A stretch of DNA of 64,000 bases from QHXQ01 sp036389395 (lineage in GTDB: Bacteria > Acidobacteriota > Blastocatellia > Pyrinomonadales > Pyrinomonadaceae). Shown piece by piece: positions 1 to 7,990 of the stretch; within the stretch, counting starts at the first letter, position 1; each line of letters starts with the position of its first letter. Below the pieces are notes generated by a model that saw only the letters and a list, made by a program, of their open reading frames with translations, had not been told where the DNA came from and did no database searches. A program made the position numbers and the translations under genes. The stretch is from the NCBI GenBank assembly GCA_036389395.1, contig DASVPY010000008.1:4894-68893 (forward strand), in the 5' to 3' direction.

Positions 1-15
1 GTCAGGAGGGTTTCC

Positions 16-1131
16 ATGAGACCGCCGCGACACCGCCACGCACTCGTCGCCCATGTCTCGCGTCTCGCGTTCGCCGCCGCGGTCTGCTGCTGCTGCGCCG
101 CCGCGCTCGCGCCCGCCCACGCCCAGCCGCGCGCCCAGCAGATGGGCGAGCCGACGGTCGATCAAAGCCCGGCCGCTTTGCCCGCGGCCGCGTCGCCTTC
201 GCCCGCCGCGCCCGCGGGCCAGCCCGCCACGAAGAAGATCAGCGCCAGCGCCGGCCTCGCCGCCTCGCTCGGCCCCGCGGGCGACGACCGGCCCGAGATC
301 GTCAACGCCGATCTGGTCGTGCTCAACGTGACGCTGACCGACACCTACGGGCGCTACGTGACCGGCATCAACAAGGACGCCTTCACCATCACCGACGACA
401 AGGAGCCGCAGACCATCACGTTCTTCTCCGACGAGGACGTGCCGGTCAGCCTCGGCGTCGTCTTCGACGTGTCCGGCTCGATGAGCGGCGAGAAGATCGG
501 CAAGGCGCGCGAGGCCCTGCGCCACTTCATAGACACCAGCCACGACAACGACGAGTACTTCCTGATCGGCTTCAACTCGCGCGCGCAACTCCTCCTCGAC
601 AAGACGCGCAATAGCGACGCGATGCTCGACAAGCTGACCTTCGTCGAGACCAAGGGGCAGACGGCGCTCTACGACGCGTGCTATTTGGGCGTCAACCGCG
701 TCCAGCGCGGCGCGCACCCCAAACGCGCCATCCTCGTCATCTCCGACGGGCAGGACAACAGCTCGCGCTACACCTTCAGCGAGCTACGCAAGATGCTCAA
801 AGAGTCGGACGTGCTCATCTACGCCATCGGCATCGTGGACAAGGGCAGCCCTTCGGAGTTGGACGTGTCGGGGCAGGCCATCTTGGACGAGTTGGCGTCC
901 GTTTCCGGCGGCAAGGCGTTCTTCCCGACGAGCGGCGCGGAGATGAACGAAATCTTCGAGCGCATCGCCATCGAGTTGCGCCACCAGTATTCCATCGGCT
1001 ACAAGCCGACGAACTTCTCGAACGACGGCAAGTGGCACAAGGTCAAGGTCAGGGTCACGCCGCCGCGCGGGCTGCCGCGCCTGTTCGTGCGCGCCAAAGA
1101 GGGCTACTACGCCACGATGACCCCGCGCTGA
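16..1131 (+). CDS. Secreted VWA-domain protein (VWFA-related, acidobacterial type)
   Basis: This 371-residue protein starts at an ATG preceded by a strong AGGAGG site. Residues 1-36 form an export signal (basic start, hydrophobic core, AHAQ cleavage region), followed by a Pro/Ala-rich linker. The VWA domain covers about residues 95-340 and keeps an intact MIDAS motif (D151-x-S153-x-S155), so metal-dependent ligand binding is plausible. The C-terminal stretch with RHQYSIGYKPTN is typical of the VWFA-related family abundant in Acidobacteriota. A paralogue follows 250 bp downstream and a third lies at 44.4 kb. The ligand and exact role are unknown; an extracytoplasmic adhesion or surface-sensing function is inferred. 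Confidence 0.88.
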   Translation: MRPPRHRHALVAHVSRLAFAAAVCCCCAAALAPAHAQPRAQQMGEPTVDQSPAALPAAASPSPAAPAGQPATKKISASAGLAASLGPAGDDRPEIVNADLVVLNVTLTDTYGRYVTGINKDAFTITDDKEPQTITFFSDEDVPVSLGVVFDVSGSMSGEKIGKAREALRHFIDTSHDNDEYFLIGFNSRAQLLLDKTRNSDAMLDKLTFVETKGQTALYDACYLGVNRVQRGAHPKRAILVISDGQDNSSRYTFSELRKMLKESDVLIYAIGIVDKGSPSELDVSGQAILDELASVSGGKAFFPTSGAEMNEIFERIAIELRHQYSIGYKPTNFSNDGKWHKVKVRVTPPRGLPRLFVRAKEGYYATMTPR

Positions 1132-1278
1132 CGCGCCGTCAAAGCTGGCAACGCCCGCGGCGCAAAACTCTTCTAAACAGTGGCCGGCGCGGAGTCCCGT
1201 CTAGCGCGCGCCGCTCGAAGTTGAGTCAAGCAAGTTCTTTGCCCCAGCCGCGCGCGGAGCCGAATCGAGTCGGCTGAA

Positions 1279-1334
1279 CAGAAGCGCCCCGCGTTGCCCT
1301 CTGACCGATGGGTCGGGCGCGCCGGGCGCTTCTG
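1279..1334 (+). terminator. Terminator-like hairpin after first VWA gene
   Basis: CAGAAGCGCCC (1279-1289) pairs perfectly with GGGCGCTTCTG (1324-1334), with a GC-rich interior. There is no T-run, so this is a stem-loop that could stop transcription or protect a 3' end rather than a canonical intrinsic terminator. Confidence 0.5.
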
Positions 1335-1385
1335 CTTGTGGCGCGCCCGGCGGGCGGGACGGCCCCCGGAGTTGAGTGATTCGCC

Positions 1386-2654
1386 ATGCTGAGATCGCAC
1401 CACGCACGCCGCCGCACGCGCCGCCACGCCACCGCGGCCGCCGTGCTCCTCTTTGCCGCCCTCGCCTGTGCGGGCGCGCTGCTGCCCGTCGGCAGCGCCC
1501 AGCAGCGCCCGCGCCGCGCCACCGCCGTCACGAGTCAGGGGCAATCAACGCGCCCCGCGACCGCCGCCCCCACGCCCCAGCCGCCGGCCCGGACGACGGC
1601 CACGCCGACGCCGACCCCGACGCCCAAGCCGCAGGGGCCGTCCATGACCGTACACCCTTCGTCCGAAGCGCCGTCGCCCACGCCCACGCCCGAAGGGCAG
1701 GAGATTGACCCGGACGAGGTCATCCGCGTGGACGCCAATCTGGTGAACCTGAACGTGCGCGTGATCGACCGCAACAACCGGCCCGTGAACGACGTGCGCC
1801 AGGACGAGTTCCGCGTCTACGAGGACAACCAGCCGCAGAAGATCGAGTACTTCACGCGCGAGGAAGTGCCGATCAGCTACGGGCTGGTGATCGACAACTC
1901 CGGCTCCATCCGCCCGATGCTCAACCAGGTCATAGACGCCGGGCGCACCATCATCAACAGCAACAAGTCGGGCGACGAGACGTTCCTCGTCCGCTTCGTC
2001 AGCAGCGACAAGATCGAAGTCCTGCAAGACTTCACCGCGGATCAGAACGCGCTGATGGACGCGCTCGACAACCTCTACGTCGAGGGCGGGCAGACGGCGA
2101 TCATTGACGCCGTGCTGCTCTCGGCCGAGCGCGTCTCCGAGTACAAGAAGGGGAACGAGTTGGCCGACCGGCGGCGGCGCGCGCTCATCCTCGTGACCGA
2201 CGGCGAGGATCGCGACAGCTACTACAAGACCGAGCAACTCTTCGAGCGGCTGCGCGAGATGGACGTGCAGCTCTACGTGATCGGCTTCGTCAACGAGTTG
2301 GACTCGCAGGGCGGGTTCATCCGCAAAAGCTCGAAGGAGAAGGCGGTCAACCTGATCAACAAGCTGGCGACGGAGACGGGCGGGCGGGCGTTTTTCCCGA
2401 ACTCGCTCTCCGAGTTGCCGCAGATCGCGCAGGACATCACGCGCGACCTGCGCACCCAGTACGTCATCAGCTACTACCCGACGAACAAGGCGCGCGACGG
2501 GCAGTTCCACGCGATCCGCGTGCAGGTGGCCGGCAACGACAAGAAGGACAAGCGCATCGCCATCACGCGCACGGGCCGCGTCGCCACCGCCGGCAACATC
2601 AACGCCGCCGCGCCCGACCGCAACAAGCTCACGCCGCCCGCCAAGAAACCTTAG
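1386..2654 (+). CDS. Secreted VWA-domain protein (VWFA-related, acidobacterial type)
   Basis: A 422-residue paralogue of the upstream gene. Residues 1-38 are an export signal, residues 50-105 a Thr/Pro-rich low-complexity linker, and about 110-400 the VWA domain with an intact MIDAS (D170-x-S172-x-S174). The ending with RTQYVISYYPTN matches the family's conserved end. The gene is separated from its paralogue by a hairpin, so the two may be separate transcripts. It is probably anchored or released extracytoplasmically; the ligand is not predictable. The alternative reading frames across this GC-rich gene have unnatural composition and were discarded. Confidence 0.88.
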   Translation: MLRSHHARRRTRRHATAAAVLLFAALACAGALLPVGSAQQRPRRATAVTSQGQSTRPATAAPTPQPPARTTATPTPTPTPKPQGPSMTVHPSSEAPSPTPTPEGQEIDPDEVIRVDANLVNLNVRVIDRNNRPVNDVRQDEFRVYEDNQPQKIEYFTREEVPISYGLVIDNSGSIRPMLNQVIDAGRTIINSNKSGDETFLVRFVSSDKIEVLQDFTADQNALMDALDNLYVEGGQTAIIDAVLLSAERVSEYKKGNELADRRRRALILVTDGEDRDSYYKTEQLFERLREMDVQLYVIGFVNELDSQGGFIRKSSKEKAVNLINKLATETGGRAFFPNSLSELPQIAQDITRDLRTQYVISYYPTNKARDGQFHAIRVQVAGNDKKDKRIAITRTGRVATAGNINAAAPDRNKLTPPAKKP

Positions 2655-2703
2655 CCCGCGGCCAGACGGGTCGGTCGGTTGCGTGTGGTGTGCGGCCGGT
2701 CTC

Positions 2704-2783
2704 ACACAGAGTACACAGAGGAAACACAGAGGGCACAGAGCGAATACTCTGTGCCCTCTGTGTTTCCTCTGTGTACTCTGTGT
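2704..2783. repeat. 37-bp perfect hairpin of CACAGAG units
   Basis: Left arm 2704-2740 and right arm 2747-2783 are perfectly complementary over 37 bp with a 6-nt loop. Each arm contains several CACAGAG (or CTCTGTG) units separated by 2-4 nt. It lies between convergent genes and so could act as a bidirectional terminator. It belongs to a family also found at about 29.6, 37.6, 47.2 and 55.0 kb. Confidence 0.95.
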
Positions 2784-2816
2784 TAATCCGTTCTGCCGCT
2801 ACGATCAACCGCAAAT

Positions 2817-4172
2817 CTAATCGGCCGCGTGCGCCGCGTCCGCGTTGACCGCGGGCGCGGGCGTGTACCGGACGCGGCGGATGCGGTGCCTGTCCACCCG
2901 CTCGACCGTAAACCGCGCCCCCTCGTACGCCACCTCCTCGCCCGGCTGAAGGATGCGCCCCGCCTGGGCCAGCAGGAACCCCGCCACCGTCGTGTAGCGC
3001 CCGTCCTCCGGCAGCCCTAAGTGGAACTGCCGGTTCGCGTCCCGCACCGCCAGCATCCCGTCCAGCAGATAGCTCCCGCCCTCGGCCACGATCTGCGCCC
3101 GCACCTCCTCGTCGTACTCGTCGTCGATCTCGCCGACGATCTCTTCGAGCAAGTCTTCGAGCGTGACGATGCCCTCGACGCCGCCGTGCTCGTCCACGAC
3201 GAAGGCCAGGTGCTGGCGCGCCGACTGCATCTGGGCGAGCACCGCGCCGAGGCGGGCCGCCGCCGGCACGAACAGCGGCGGGCGGAGCAGGCGCGCCAGG
3301 TCGAACTCGCCCGCCGTGCGTGCGTCGCCGTCGCGGCGCGCCAACTGCTCGTCGAGGTAAGCCAGCAGGTCTTTCATGAAGAGCACGCCGACGATGTTGT
3401 CCACGCGCTCGCGGTAGACGGGCAGGCGCGAGTAGCCGAGCGTGCGGAAGCTGTGCAGCACTTCGGCGCGCGAGGCCGTGTCGGGCAGCGCCGTGACGGC
3501 CGTGCGCGGCACCATCGCCGCGCGCACCTCAGCGTCCGAGAAGTCGAGCACGCGGTTGAGCAGGCGCAACGCGGACTCGCCGATGTGGCCGCCGCGGCGC
3601 GACTGTTCGAGCAGTTGCCGAATCTCCTTCTCCGTGTAGCTCGCGCCGTGCTCGCCCGCGGCGTGCAGCCCGAAGAGGCGGACGGTGCGCGTGCCCGCCC
3701 AGTCGAGCAGCCGGATCGGCCAGTAGAAAATTTTGTAGAACACTTCGAGCGGCCACGCGACGGCGAGCGCCACGCGTTCGGCGCGTTCGAGCGCGAGCGT
3801 CTTAGGCGCGAGTTCGCCCAGGACGATGTGCAGGAAGGTGATGACCGAGAAGGCGATGGCGAAGGCCAGCGTGTCGAGCACGGTCTGCGAGACGCGGCCG
3901 GCGAGCGGCGCTTCGAGCAGGTGCGCGACCGCCGGCTCGCCGAGCCAGCCCAGGGCGAGCGAGGCCAGCGTGATGCCGAGTTGCGTGGCGGAGATGTAGG
4001 CGTTGAGGTTGGCGACGAGGCGCACGAGCCGCGCGGCGCGGCGGTCGCCGCCCGCCGCCAGCGTCTCGACGCGCGAGCGGCGCACGGCGACGAGCGCGAA
4101 CTCCGCCGCCACGAAGAACCCGTTGGCCAAGACCAACAGGATCACGAGCAGAATGTTCAAGGCTTCCAGCAT
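2817..4172 (-). CDS. CNNM/CorC-type hemolysin family membrane protein
   Basis: A 451-residue protein with the layout of the HlyC/CorC (CNNM) family. The N-terminal DUF21 transmembrane domain (about residues 1-190) starts with a hydrophobic helix and the typical FFVAAEFALVAVRRSR segment. Two CBS domains follow (about 205-340) with the LEDLLEEIVGEIDDEYDE stretch, then a C-terminal transporter-associated domain (about 360-440). Members are implicated in Mg2+/Co2+ homeostasis, and CBS domains usually sense adenine nucleotides or Mg-ATP. The length is normal and the protein complete. Substrate specificity cannot be assigned. The gene is flanked on both sides by intergenic hairpins. Confidence 0.92.
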   Translation of the reverse strand: MLEALNILLVILLVLANGFFVAAEFALVAVRRSRVETLAAGGDRRAARLVRLVANLNAYISATQLGITLASLALGWLGEPAVAHLLEAPLAGRVSQTVLDTLAFAIAFSVITFLHIVLGELAPKTLALERAERVALAVAWPLEVFYKIFYWPIRLLDWAGTRTVRLFGLHAAGEHGASYTEKEIRQLLEQSRRGGHIGESALRLLNRVLDFSDAEVRAAMVPRTAVTALPDTASRAEVLHSFRTLGYSRLPVYRERVDNIVGVLFMKDLLAYLDEQLARRDGDARTAGEFDLARLLRPPLFVPAAARLGAVLAQMQSARQHLAFVVDEHGGVEGIVTLEDLLEEIVGEIDDEYDEEVRAQIVAEGGSYLLDGMLAVRDANRQFHLGLPEDGRYTTVAGFLLAQAGRILQPGEEVAYEGARFTVERVDRHRIRRVRYTPAPAVNADAAHAAD

Positions 4173-4291
4173 CTCGCTGCCGCCGGGCGACTTTAATTCT
4201 GGACGCGGCGGCCGGCACTCATTTTAACGCATCGGGCCGGCGGAACCGCAGCGGCGCGAGATTCGCAGTTGAGTGTAGGTGCGGGAAAGAA

Positions 4292-4358
4292 TAACCACTA
4301 AGGCACGAAGACACGAAGCGTGCCGGAAGCACTTCGTGTCTTCGTGCCTTAGTGGTTA
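4292..4358. repeat. 27-bp perfect hairpin, 'cacgaag' family
   Basis: Arms 4292-4318 and 4332-4358 are perfectly complementary over 27 bp around a 13-nt loop. The arm contains GCACGAAG and ACACGAAG units, a different word from the CACAGAG family but with the same architecture. It lies upstream of the CNNM gene and downstream of the anti-sigma gene, both on the minus strand. Confidence 0.93.
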
Positions 4359-4408
4359 AACCGGCCCCGCGCCGCCCGCACCCGCAGAAGAACCTGGCAG
4401 GGCGCGCG

Positions 4409-4651
4409 TCAGTGGATGATCTGCTTCGAGAGGTTGAGCCGCTGCCAGATGATCTCTTCGTCCGGGTAGGAGAGTTCGGCCGTCTCGCCGCGCAGGATGA
4501 CGGCGATGCGGACGATGCTGTCGAGGTCGCGGAAGATTTCGTCGCAGGGGGGGCAGTCCCCTAAATGCATCTGCACAAGCGCGCGCAGATCGTCGGCGAG
4601 CGTACCGTCACAGTAGTCGCTCAAGAGTTCCAGGCTCTCAGCGCAGTCCAT
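4409..4651 (-). CDS. Putative zinc-finger anti-sigma factor
   Basis: An 80-residue protein of the zf-HC2 (ZAS) anti-sigma type: an N-terminal cysteine (MDCAES), then H-x3-C-x2-C (HLGDCPPC) around residues 29-36. This makes the H/C3 zinc site that lets such proteins bind and release ECF sigma factors. The start has an AAGGAG site 6 nt upstream. It lies 76 bp downstream of the ECF sigma gene on the same strand, the normal arrangement for a cognate pair. It has no transmembrane segment, so it is a soluble regulator, perhaps redox-responsive. The partner assignment is inferred from position. Confidence 0.85.
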   Translation of the reverse strand: MDCAESLELLSDYCDGTLADDLRALVQMHLGDCPPCDEIFRDLDSIVRIAVILRGETAELSYPDEEIIWQRLNLSKQIIH

Positions 4652-4727
4652 TAACTTCTCCTTACAGGGCGTACCGGGCGGAATTACCGTGCGGGCGCAT
4701 GGCCCGCACGCACCTTAGACTCGCGGC

Positions 4728-5306
4728 CTAGGCGGTCTGTTGTCTGAGGAGCTGTCTTAATTTCAGCCGGGCCTTGTGGAGCTGCGACTTGGACGTGCCC
4801 TCGGAGACGCCGAGCATGCCGGCGATCTCGTCGTGGTCGTGCCCCTCCACGTCGTGCAGGACGAAGACGGTGCGGTAGCCCGGCGGCAGTTGCGTAATGG
4901 CGCGCTCCAACGCGATCCGATCCACCACGGGCATCCGCGCCGGGTTCTCCGTGCCCTTGACGATCTGGACGGGCGTCTCGCCCTCGTCGGTCGTGTACTC
5001 GGGCCGGGCCGTGCGGCGGCGGAAGTGCATCAAGACCTGGTTGACGGTCAGGCGGTGCAGCCAGGTCGTAAACGCGGACTCGCCGCGGAAGCTGCCGATC
5101 TTGTTGAAGAGGTGCGTGAACACGTCCTGCGTCAAGTCTTCGGCCTCGGTGGCGTTGCCGGTCATGCGGAAGCAGAGCGCGTAGACGCGCCGGAAGTGGC
5201 GGCGGTAGAGTTGCGCGAAGGCGTCGCCCTCGCCCGCGGCCGAGCGCTGTGCCAGCGCGAGGTCGCTCTCCTGCGGCTGTTGTGTCTCGACTTCGGCTGC
5301 GCTCAT
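4728..5306 (-). CDS. ECF-type RNA polymerase sigma factor
   Basis: A protein of 192 residues from the ATG at 5306, chosen over the in-frame GTG nine bases upstream because the GGAGG site is well spaced for it. Region 2 contains the DLTQDVFTHLF core-binding helix and the -10 recognition segment (FTTWLHRLTVNQVL). Region 4 carries LPPGYRTVFVLHDVEGHDHDEIA followed by a helix-turn-helix (LGVSEGTSKSQLHKARLKL). It has the ordinary length of a group 4 sigma factor. The zinc-finger protein immediately downstream is its likely anti-sigma factor. The regulon is unknown. Confidence 0.92.
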   Translation of the reverse strand: MSAAEVETQQPQESDLALAQRSAAGEGDAFAQLYRRHFRRVYALCFRMTGNATEAEDLTQDVFTHLFNKIGSFRGESAFTTWLHRLTVNQVLMHFRRRTARPEYTTDEGETPVQIVKGTENPARMPVVDRIALERAITQLPPGYRTVFVLHDVEGHDHDEIAGMLGVSEGTSKSQLHKARLKLRQLLRQQTA

Positions 5307-5492
5307 TGACTCCACCCTCCGCCCGCCCCCGCTGCAAAAACGGGGCCGGCTCTCGACGGCCTACCTGTATGCGTGCCTTAACTTTACCATCCGGGCGCGG
5401 ACGGGCCAACCCGCGCACCGGCCGCGCACGCCAAGCGCAAGAATAAATCAAGAAAATTAACAAAAAATCGGGCCGGCCAACGCGGTTAATCC

Positions 5493-5529
5493 AAAAAAAT
5501 CGGGGCGGCCAACCGTTGGCCGCCCCGAT
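5493..5529 (-). terminator. Rho-independent terminator of the BON gene
   Basis: On the minus strand a 14-bp perfect GC-rich stem (arms 5516-5529 and 5499-5512, 3-nt loop) is followed directly by a run of seven T. This is a canonical intrinsic terminator, 35 bp past the BON gene stop codon. A partial copy of the stem half and its A-run lies at 5463-5480. Confidence 0.93.
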
Positions 5530-5563
5530 CCGTCTGTCCTGTTTTTTGCGCCGGGCCGTCCTC

Positions 5564-6127
5564 TTAGCGTTCGCGCGCCTCGCGGTCGGTGCGCAGGTTG
5601 TTCGTCACCGCGAAGACGCCGGGGACGCGGCTGGCCGCCATGTAGGCCCACTGGCGGTCGGCGTTGTTGGCGACCACGCCTTCGAGCGTCACGCGCCCGC
5701 CGTTGACGATGATGTGCAGCGATGGGTTGCCGCCCATCGCGTAGCGCCACAGCCCGGCCGTGTTGAAGACCGAGCGGTAGGTGGCCCGCCGGATCGAGTC
5801 GTCGTAGGGCGAGAGCGGCAGCACCTCGATGCGGTTGACGACCTGGTTCACGCCCGCGAGCCGGGCCACGCGCCGCGCCGCGTCAGACCGCGTGGACGGC
5901 TGCACGACCTGCCCGTAGAGCGTCACCGTGCCGCCGTTGATCTCGTAGGCCAGGTTGTCGAAGACGCCGTAGTAAGGCAGCGTCACGAGTTCCTTGCGCA
6001 CCTGCTTGCTGAGTTGCTGATAGGCCAAGCCCTGCGCGTCGGCGTGCGTCGGCGCGCAGAGGGCCGCCCCCGCGACGAGCGCCAGCGCCGCCGCGAACGC
6101 CACGAGTTTGCTTTTGATGATCTGCAT
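5564..6127 (-). CDS. Secreted BON-domain protein
   Basis: A protein of 187 residues from the ATG at 6127, which has AGGAGG 4 nt upstream; an in-frame start 24 bp further up is less likely. Residues 1-31 are a signal peptide ending near ADAQ. The rest reads as two BON modules, about 45-115 (including GGTVTLYGQVVQPSTRSDAARRVARLAGVNQVVNRIEVLP) and 120-185 (VNGGRVTLEGVVANNADR...VPGVFAVTNNL). BON domains are found in periplasmic proteins such as OsmY and bind membranes or polymers. The role is probably envelope maintenance. It has its own strong terminator and appears monocistronic. Confidence 0.88.
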   Translation of the reverse strand: MQIIKSKLVAFAAALALVAGAALCAPTHADAQGLAYQQLSKQVRKELVTLPYYGVFDNLAYEINGGTVTLYGQVVQPSTRSDAARRVARLAGVNQVVNRIEVLPLSPYDDSIRRATYRSVFNTAGLWRYAMGGNPSLHIIVNGGRVTLEGVVANNADRQWAYMAASRVPGVFAVTNNLRTDREARER

Positions 6128-6286
6128 AATGCCTCCTGAATGACTCTCCATTCGCTGTCCTTGTTTACGTCGAATTAGATGCGGACGGAGGCGGCGCGAT
6201 TGCCTGCGCGGGTGCGGCGGCGGTGGGACGCGGGGGCGCGTTTTACGCGGCTTTTGCGGGGTTCGCTGCCGACTTGGGCGGGCGCG

Positions 6287-6330
6287 ATGAAGCCCGCGGG
6301 ACGACCAACAGGCCGCCCCGCGGGCTTCAT
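6287..6330 (-). terminator. 14-bp hairpin at the edge of the non-coding block
   Basis: ATGAAGCCCGCGGG (6287-6300) pairs perfectly with 6317-6330 around a 16-nt loop. Read on the minus strand it lies 20 nt past the closing stem of the candidate RNA at 6350-6850, where a terminator or protective 3' hairpin would be expected. It has no T-tract. Confidence 0.5.
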
Positions 6331-6349
6331 ATAAATAAGCTGTCGATCA

Positions 6350-6850
6350 ATCCTCTACAGGCTCCCCCAAACCCGCACAGGATGCTGACCGACAGCCTAT
6401 TTAAGTGGCTCTGCCGACGACCAAACTCGAACGGCCCGTTCCCCCAAAAGAACCGTGCGAGTCAAACGCGAGAGAAAGCCTCCCCCAAAGCCTCCACTCG
6501 CTATCGTCTCAGAGCTGACCCCCTGTTCCCTATCTGTCCCCTTATCCTTACAGCTTCCACACCTGAGCAACGCGCGTACCACGCACGGGCCACGCCACCA
6601 TCCGAAGAGACGCACGCGCCCGCACCGCGTAAACACGCACTCTTCCAACTCGCGCCGTGCCCGACGCTCCGACACGCGTGCGCACCGACACGCACCGACT
6701 TGCACTCAAACGATACTGCGCCCGTGTACCCTTGGCCGATTACCGCACACCCCTCTGGCATCAACTGTTATCTGTTGACATCTACTTACATCTGCTACGT
6801 GTTGCCGCCGCTGACGAGAGCACCAAGTAGCACCTGTCGCTGTAGAGGAT
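6350..6850 (-). ncRNA. Candidate large structured non-coding RNA
   Basis: This 501-bp block has no credible reading frame. It is bounded by an 11-bp perfect inverted repeat (ATCCTCTACAG at 6350-6360 and CTGTAGAGGAT at 6840-6850), which would pair the two ends. The minus strand is much richer in G than C, unlike neighbouring genes. It contains local helices, the best at 6425-6462 (ACTCG/CGAGT, ACGG/CCGT and GTTC/GAAC nested, 13 bp in 38 nt). The word TTTGGGGGA occurs three times on the minus strand (6363-6371, 6440-6448, 6481-6489), each next to a potential stem. I checked for tmRNA, RNase P, SRP and 6S hallmarks and saw none. It may be a 3' UTR of the upstream gene, a MITE-like element or a new RNA class. 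Strand and extent are inferred. Confidence 0.4.
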
Positions 6851-6872
6851 GAGTTACGAGCAAGCCGCACTT

Positions 6873-7508
6873 TCATTCGACGACTTCGAGGTGCGTGACG
6901 GGGTGGAGTTCCCAGGCGGTGGCGCGCCAGTTCCCGGCCGCGCCGGGGTTCGTGTGCTCGGCCGCGCCGGTGTGCCCGCGGTCGAAGAGCAGCCAGCCTT
7001 CGATCCGGCAACGGCGGCCGACCAGCGTGCGGGCCAAGCCTTGAGCCGACCAGTCCCAACCTCTCTGCCGGGCCCAGTCCTGCCAGCGCGGCGTGACCTC
7101 CACGACCAGGCGTTCGCGCTCGGGCGCGTCGGGGCGCGCGGCGACATCTACGTGTATGTCCCGCCGGCCCGGCGCGTAGCAGTTGGCGCACTCAAGCGGC
7201 CCCGCCCCGACCGCCACCACGTAACCTTCGACGACGCCGGCCCGCGCCTCAGACCAGCGCGCACGGTCGTCGCCCGGCGCGAGCAGGGCCGCGAGCGTGA
7301 CGGCGCGGTCGAAGTCGGCGGGGGCGGGCTGGGCGGCGCGGTTCTTGAGTCGGTTGAGCGCGCGCATGTCCGGCGCGAGGGCGCAGCCAGACGGCGGGCA
7401 GCGGAAGTACGCGAGCAGGAGCGCCGCGCCTAACAGCGACGGCACGAGCAGGAGGCCGAACTGACGACGGCGGCGCAGGCTACACACGTCTCCAAGAGAG
7501 TACAGCAC
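6873..7508 (-). CDS. Membrane-anchored conserved hypothetical protein
   Basis: A protein of up to 211 residues from a GTG; the start is uncertain because no clear ribosome site is seen. A basic N-terminus precedes one hydrophobic helix (about residues 17-35), so the rest is probably extracytoplasmic. The remainder includes a GYVVAVGAGPLECANCY segment, an RDIHVDVA strand, and an ending with GNWRATAWELHPVTHLEV. That beta-rich pattern with alternating strands suggests an OB-like or nuclease-like barrel, but I cannot name the family. It stops 22 bp before the candidate RNA block, which could be its 3' UTR. Confidence 0.7.
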   Translation of the reverse strand: MLYSLGDVCSLRRRRQFGLLLVPSLLGAALLLAYFRCPPSGCALAPDMRALNRLKNRAAQPAPADFDRAVTLAALLAPGDDRARWSEARAGVVEGYVVAVGAGPLECANCYAPGRRDIHVDVAARPDAPERERLVVEVTPRWQDWARQRGWDWSAQGLARTLVGRRCRIEGWLLFDRGHTGAAEHTNPGAAGNWRATAWELHPVTHLEVVE

Positions 7509-7587
7509 CCGCGCGTCATCAGGGCTGCGGCCCGAACAGGCGCGCGCCGCGGGGGTTGCGTGGTTCGCGAATCAATTGCGGGGGCGG

Positions 7588-7866
7588 TCAGAGCGTCCCC
7601 AGCAGTTTCATGCGCGCGCCGGAAGCTTTTACCTTCGCGAAAGCTCCTTCGGTGAAGCCCTCGAACAGACGTAAGCCGCCCCACTCAATCGTCCAGAGAT
7701 ACTTCCTGGTGGGCGGCACTTCTTTGAGCAGGCGCAGGCCCGTCACGTCGCCCACACGGCTCGGCCCGCGGCCCACGGCCGGGAACACTTCCTCCGTCAC
7801 GAACCGCTCGAAATCTTCAGCCTTTATCTTCGCGGGTCGGGTTAGCTCGTAGTAGTTAGTCGGCAA
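7588..7866 (-). CDS. Small hypothetical protein, possible dimeric alpha/beta barrel
   Basis: The frame is open much further upstream, but the best start is the TTG at 7866, eight bases after an AAAGGAG site, giving a 92-residue product beginning (M)PTNYYELTRP. An ATG at 7893 is the alternative. The sequence alternates beta and amphipathic alpha segments (KAEDFERFVTEEVFPAVG, then strand-like RKYLWTIEWGG). This resembles ferredoxin-like barrels of the EthD/DUF1330 kind, such as the protein at 9937-10224. No catalytic residue is recognised. Unknown function. Confidence 0.6.
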   Translation of the reverse strand: MPTNYYELTRPAKIKAEDFERFVTEEVFPAVGRGPSRVGDVTGLRLLKEVPPTRKYLWTIEWGGLRLFEGFTEGAFAKVKASGARMKLLGTL

Positions 7867-7990
7867 AACGTCTGCTCCTTTCGCCTCCGTCATCTGGCTC
7901 GCTGACGACCTGTTAGCGCTGGGGATGCTATGTGAGTGAGTTGGGGTTGTCAACGGAGAAGTGGCGGGGTAATTACCCGGCCCTCGGTGA

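Noticed and set aside
6350..6850. tmRNA, RNase P, SRP or 6S RNA
   Set aside because: No tRNA-like end with GGTTCGA plus CCA, no RNase P conserved core such as GAGGAAAGTCC, no SRP Alu/S-domain core and no 6S-like central bubble could be found.
6223..6852. 209-residue plus-strand frame over the non-coding block
   Set aside because: Pro/Arg/Thr/His-rich composition with no domain and no ribosome site; the block is better explained as non-coding.
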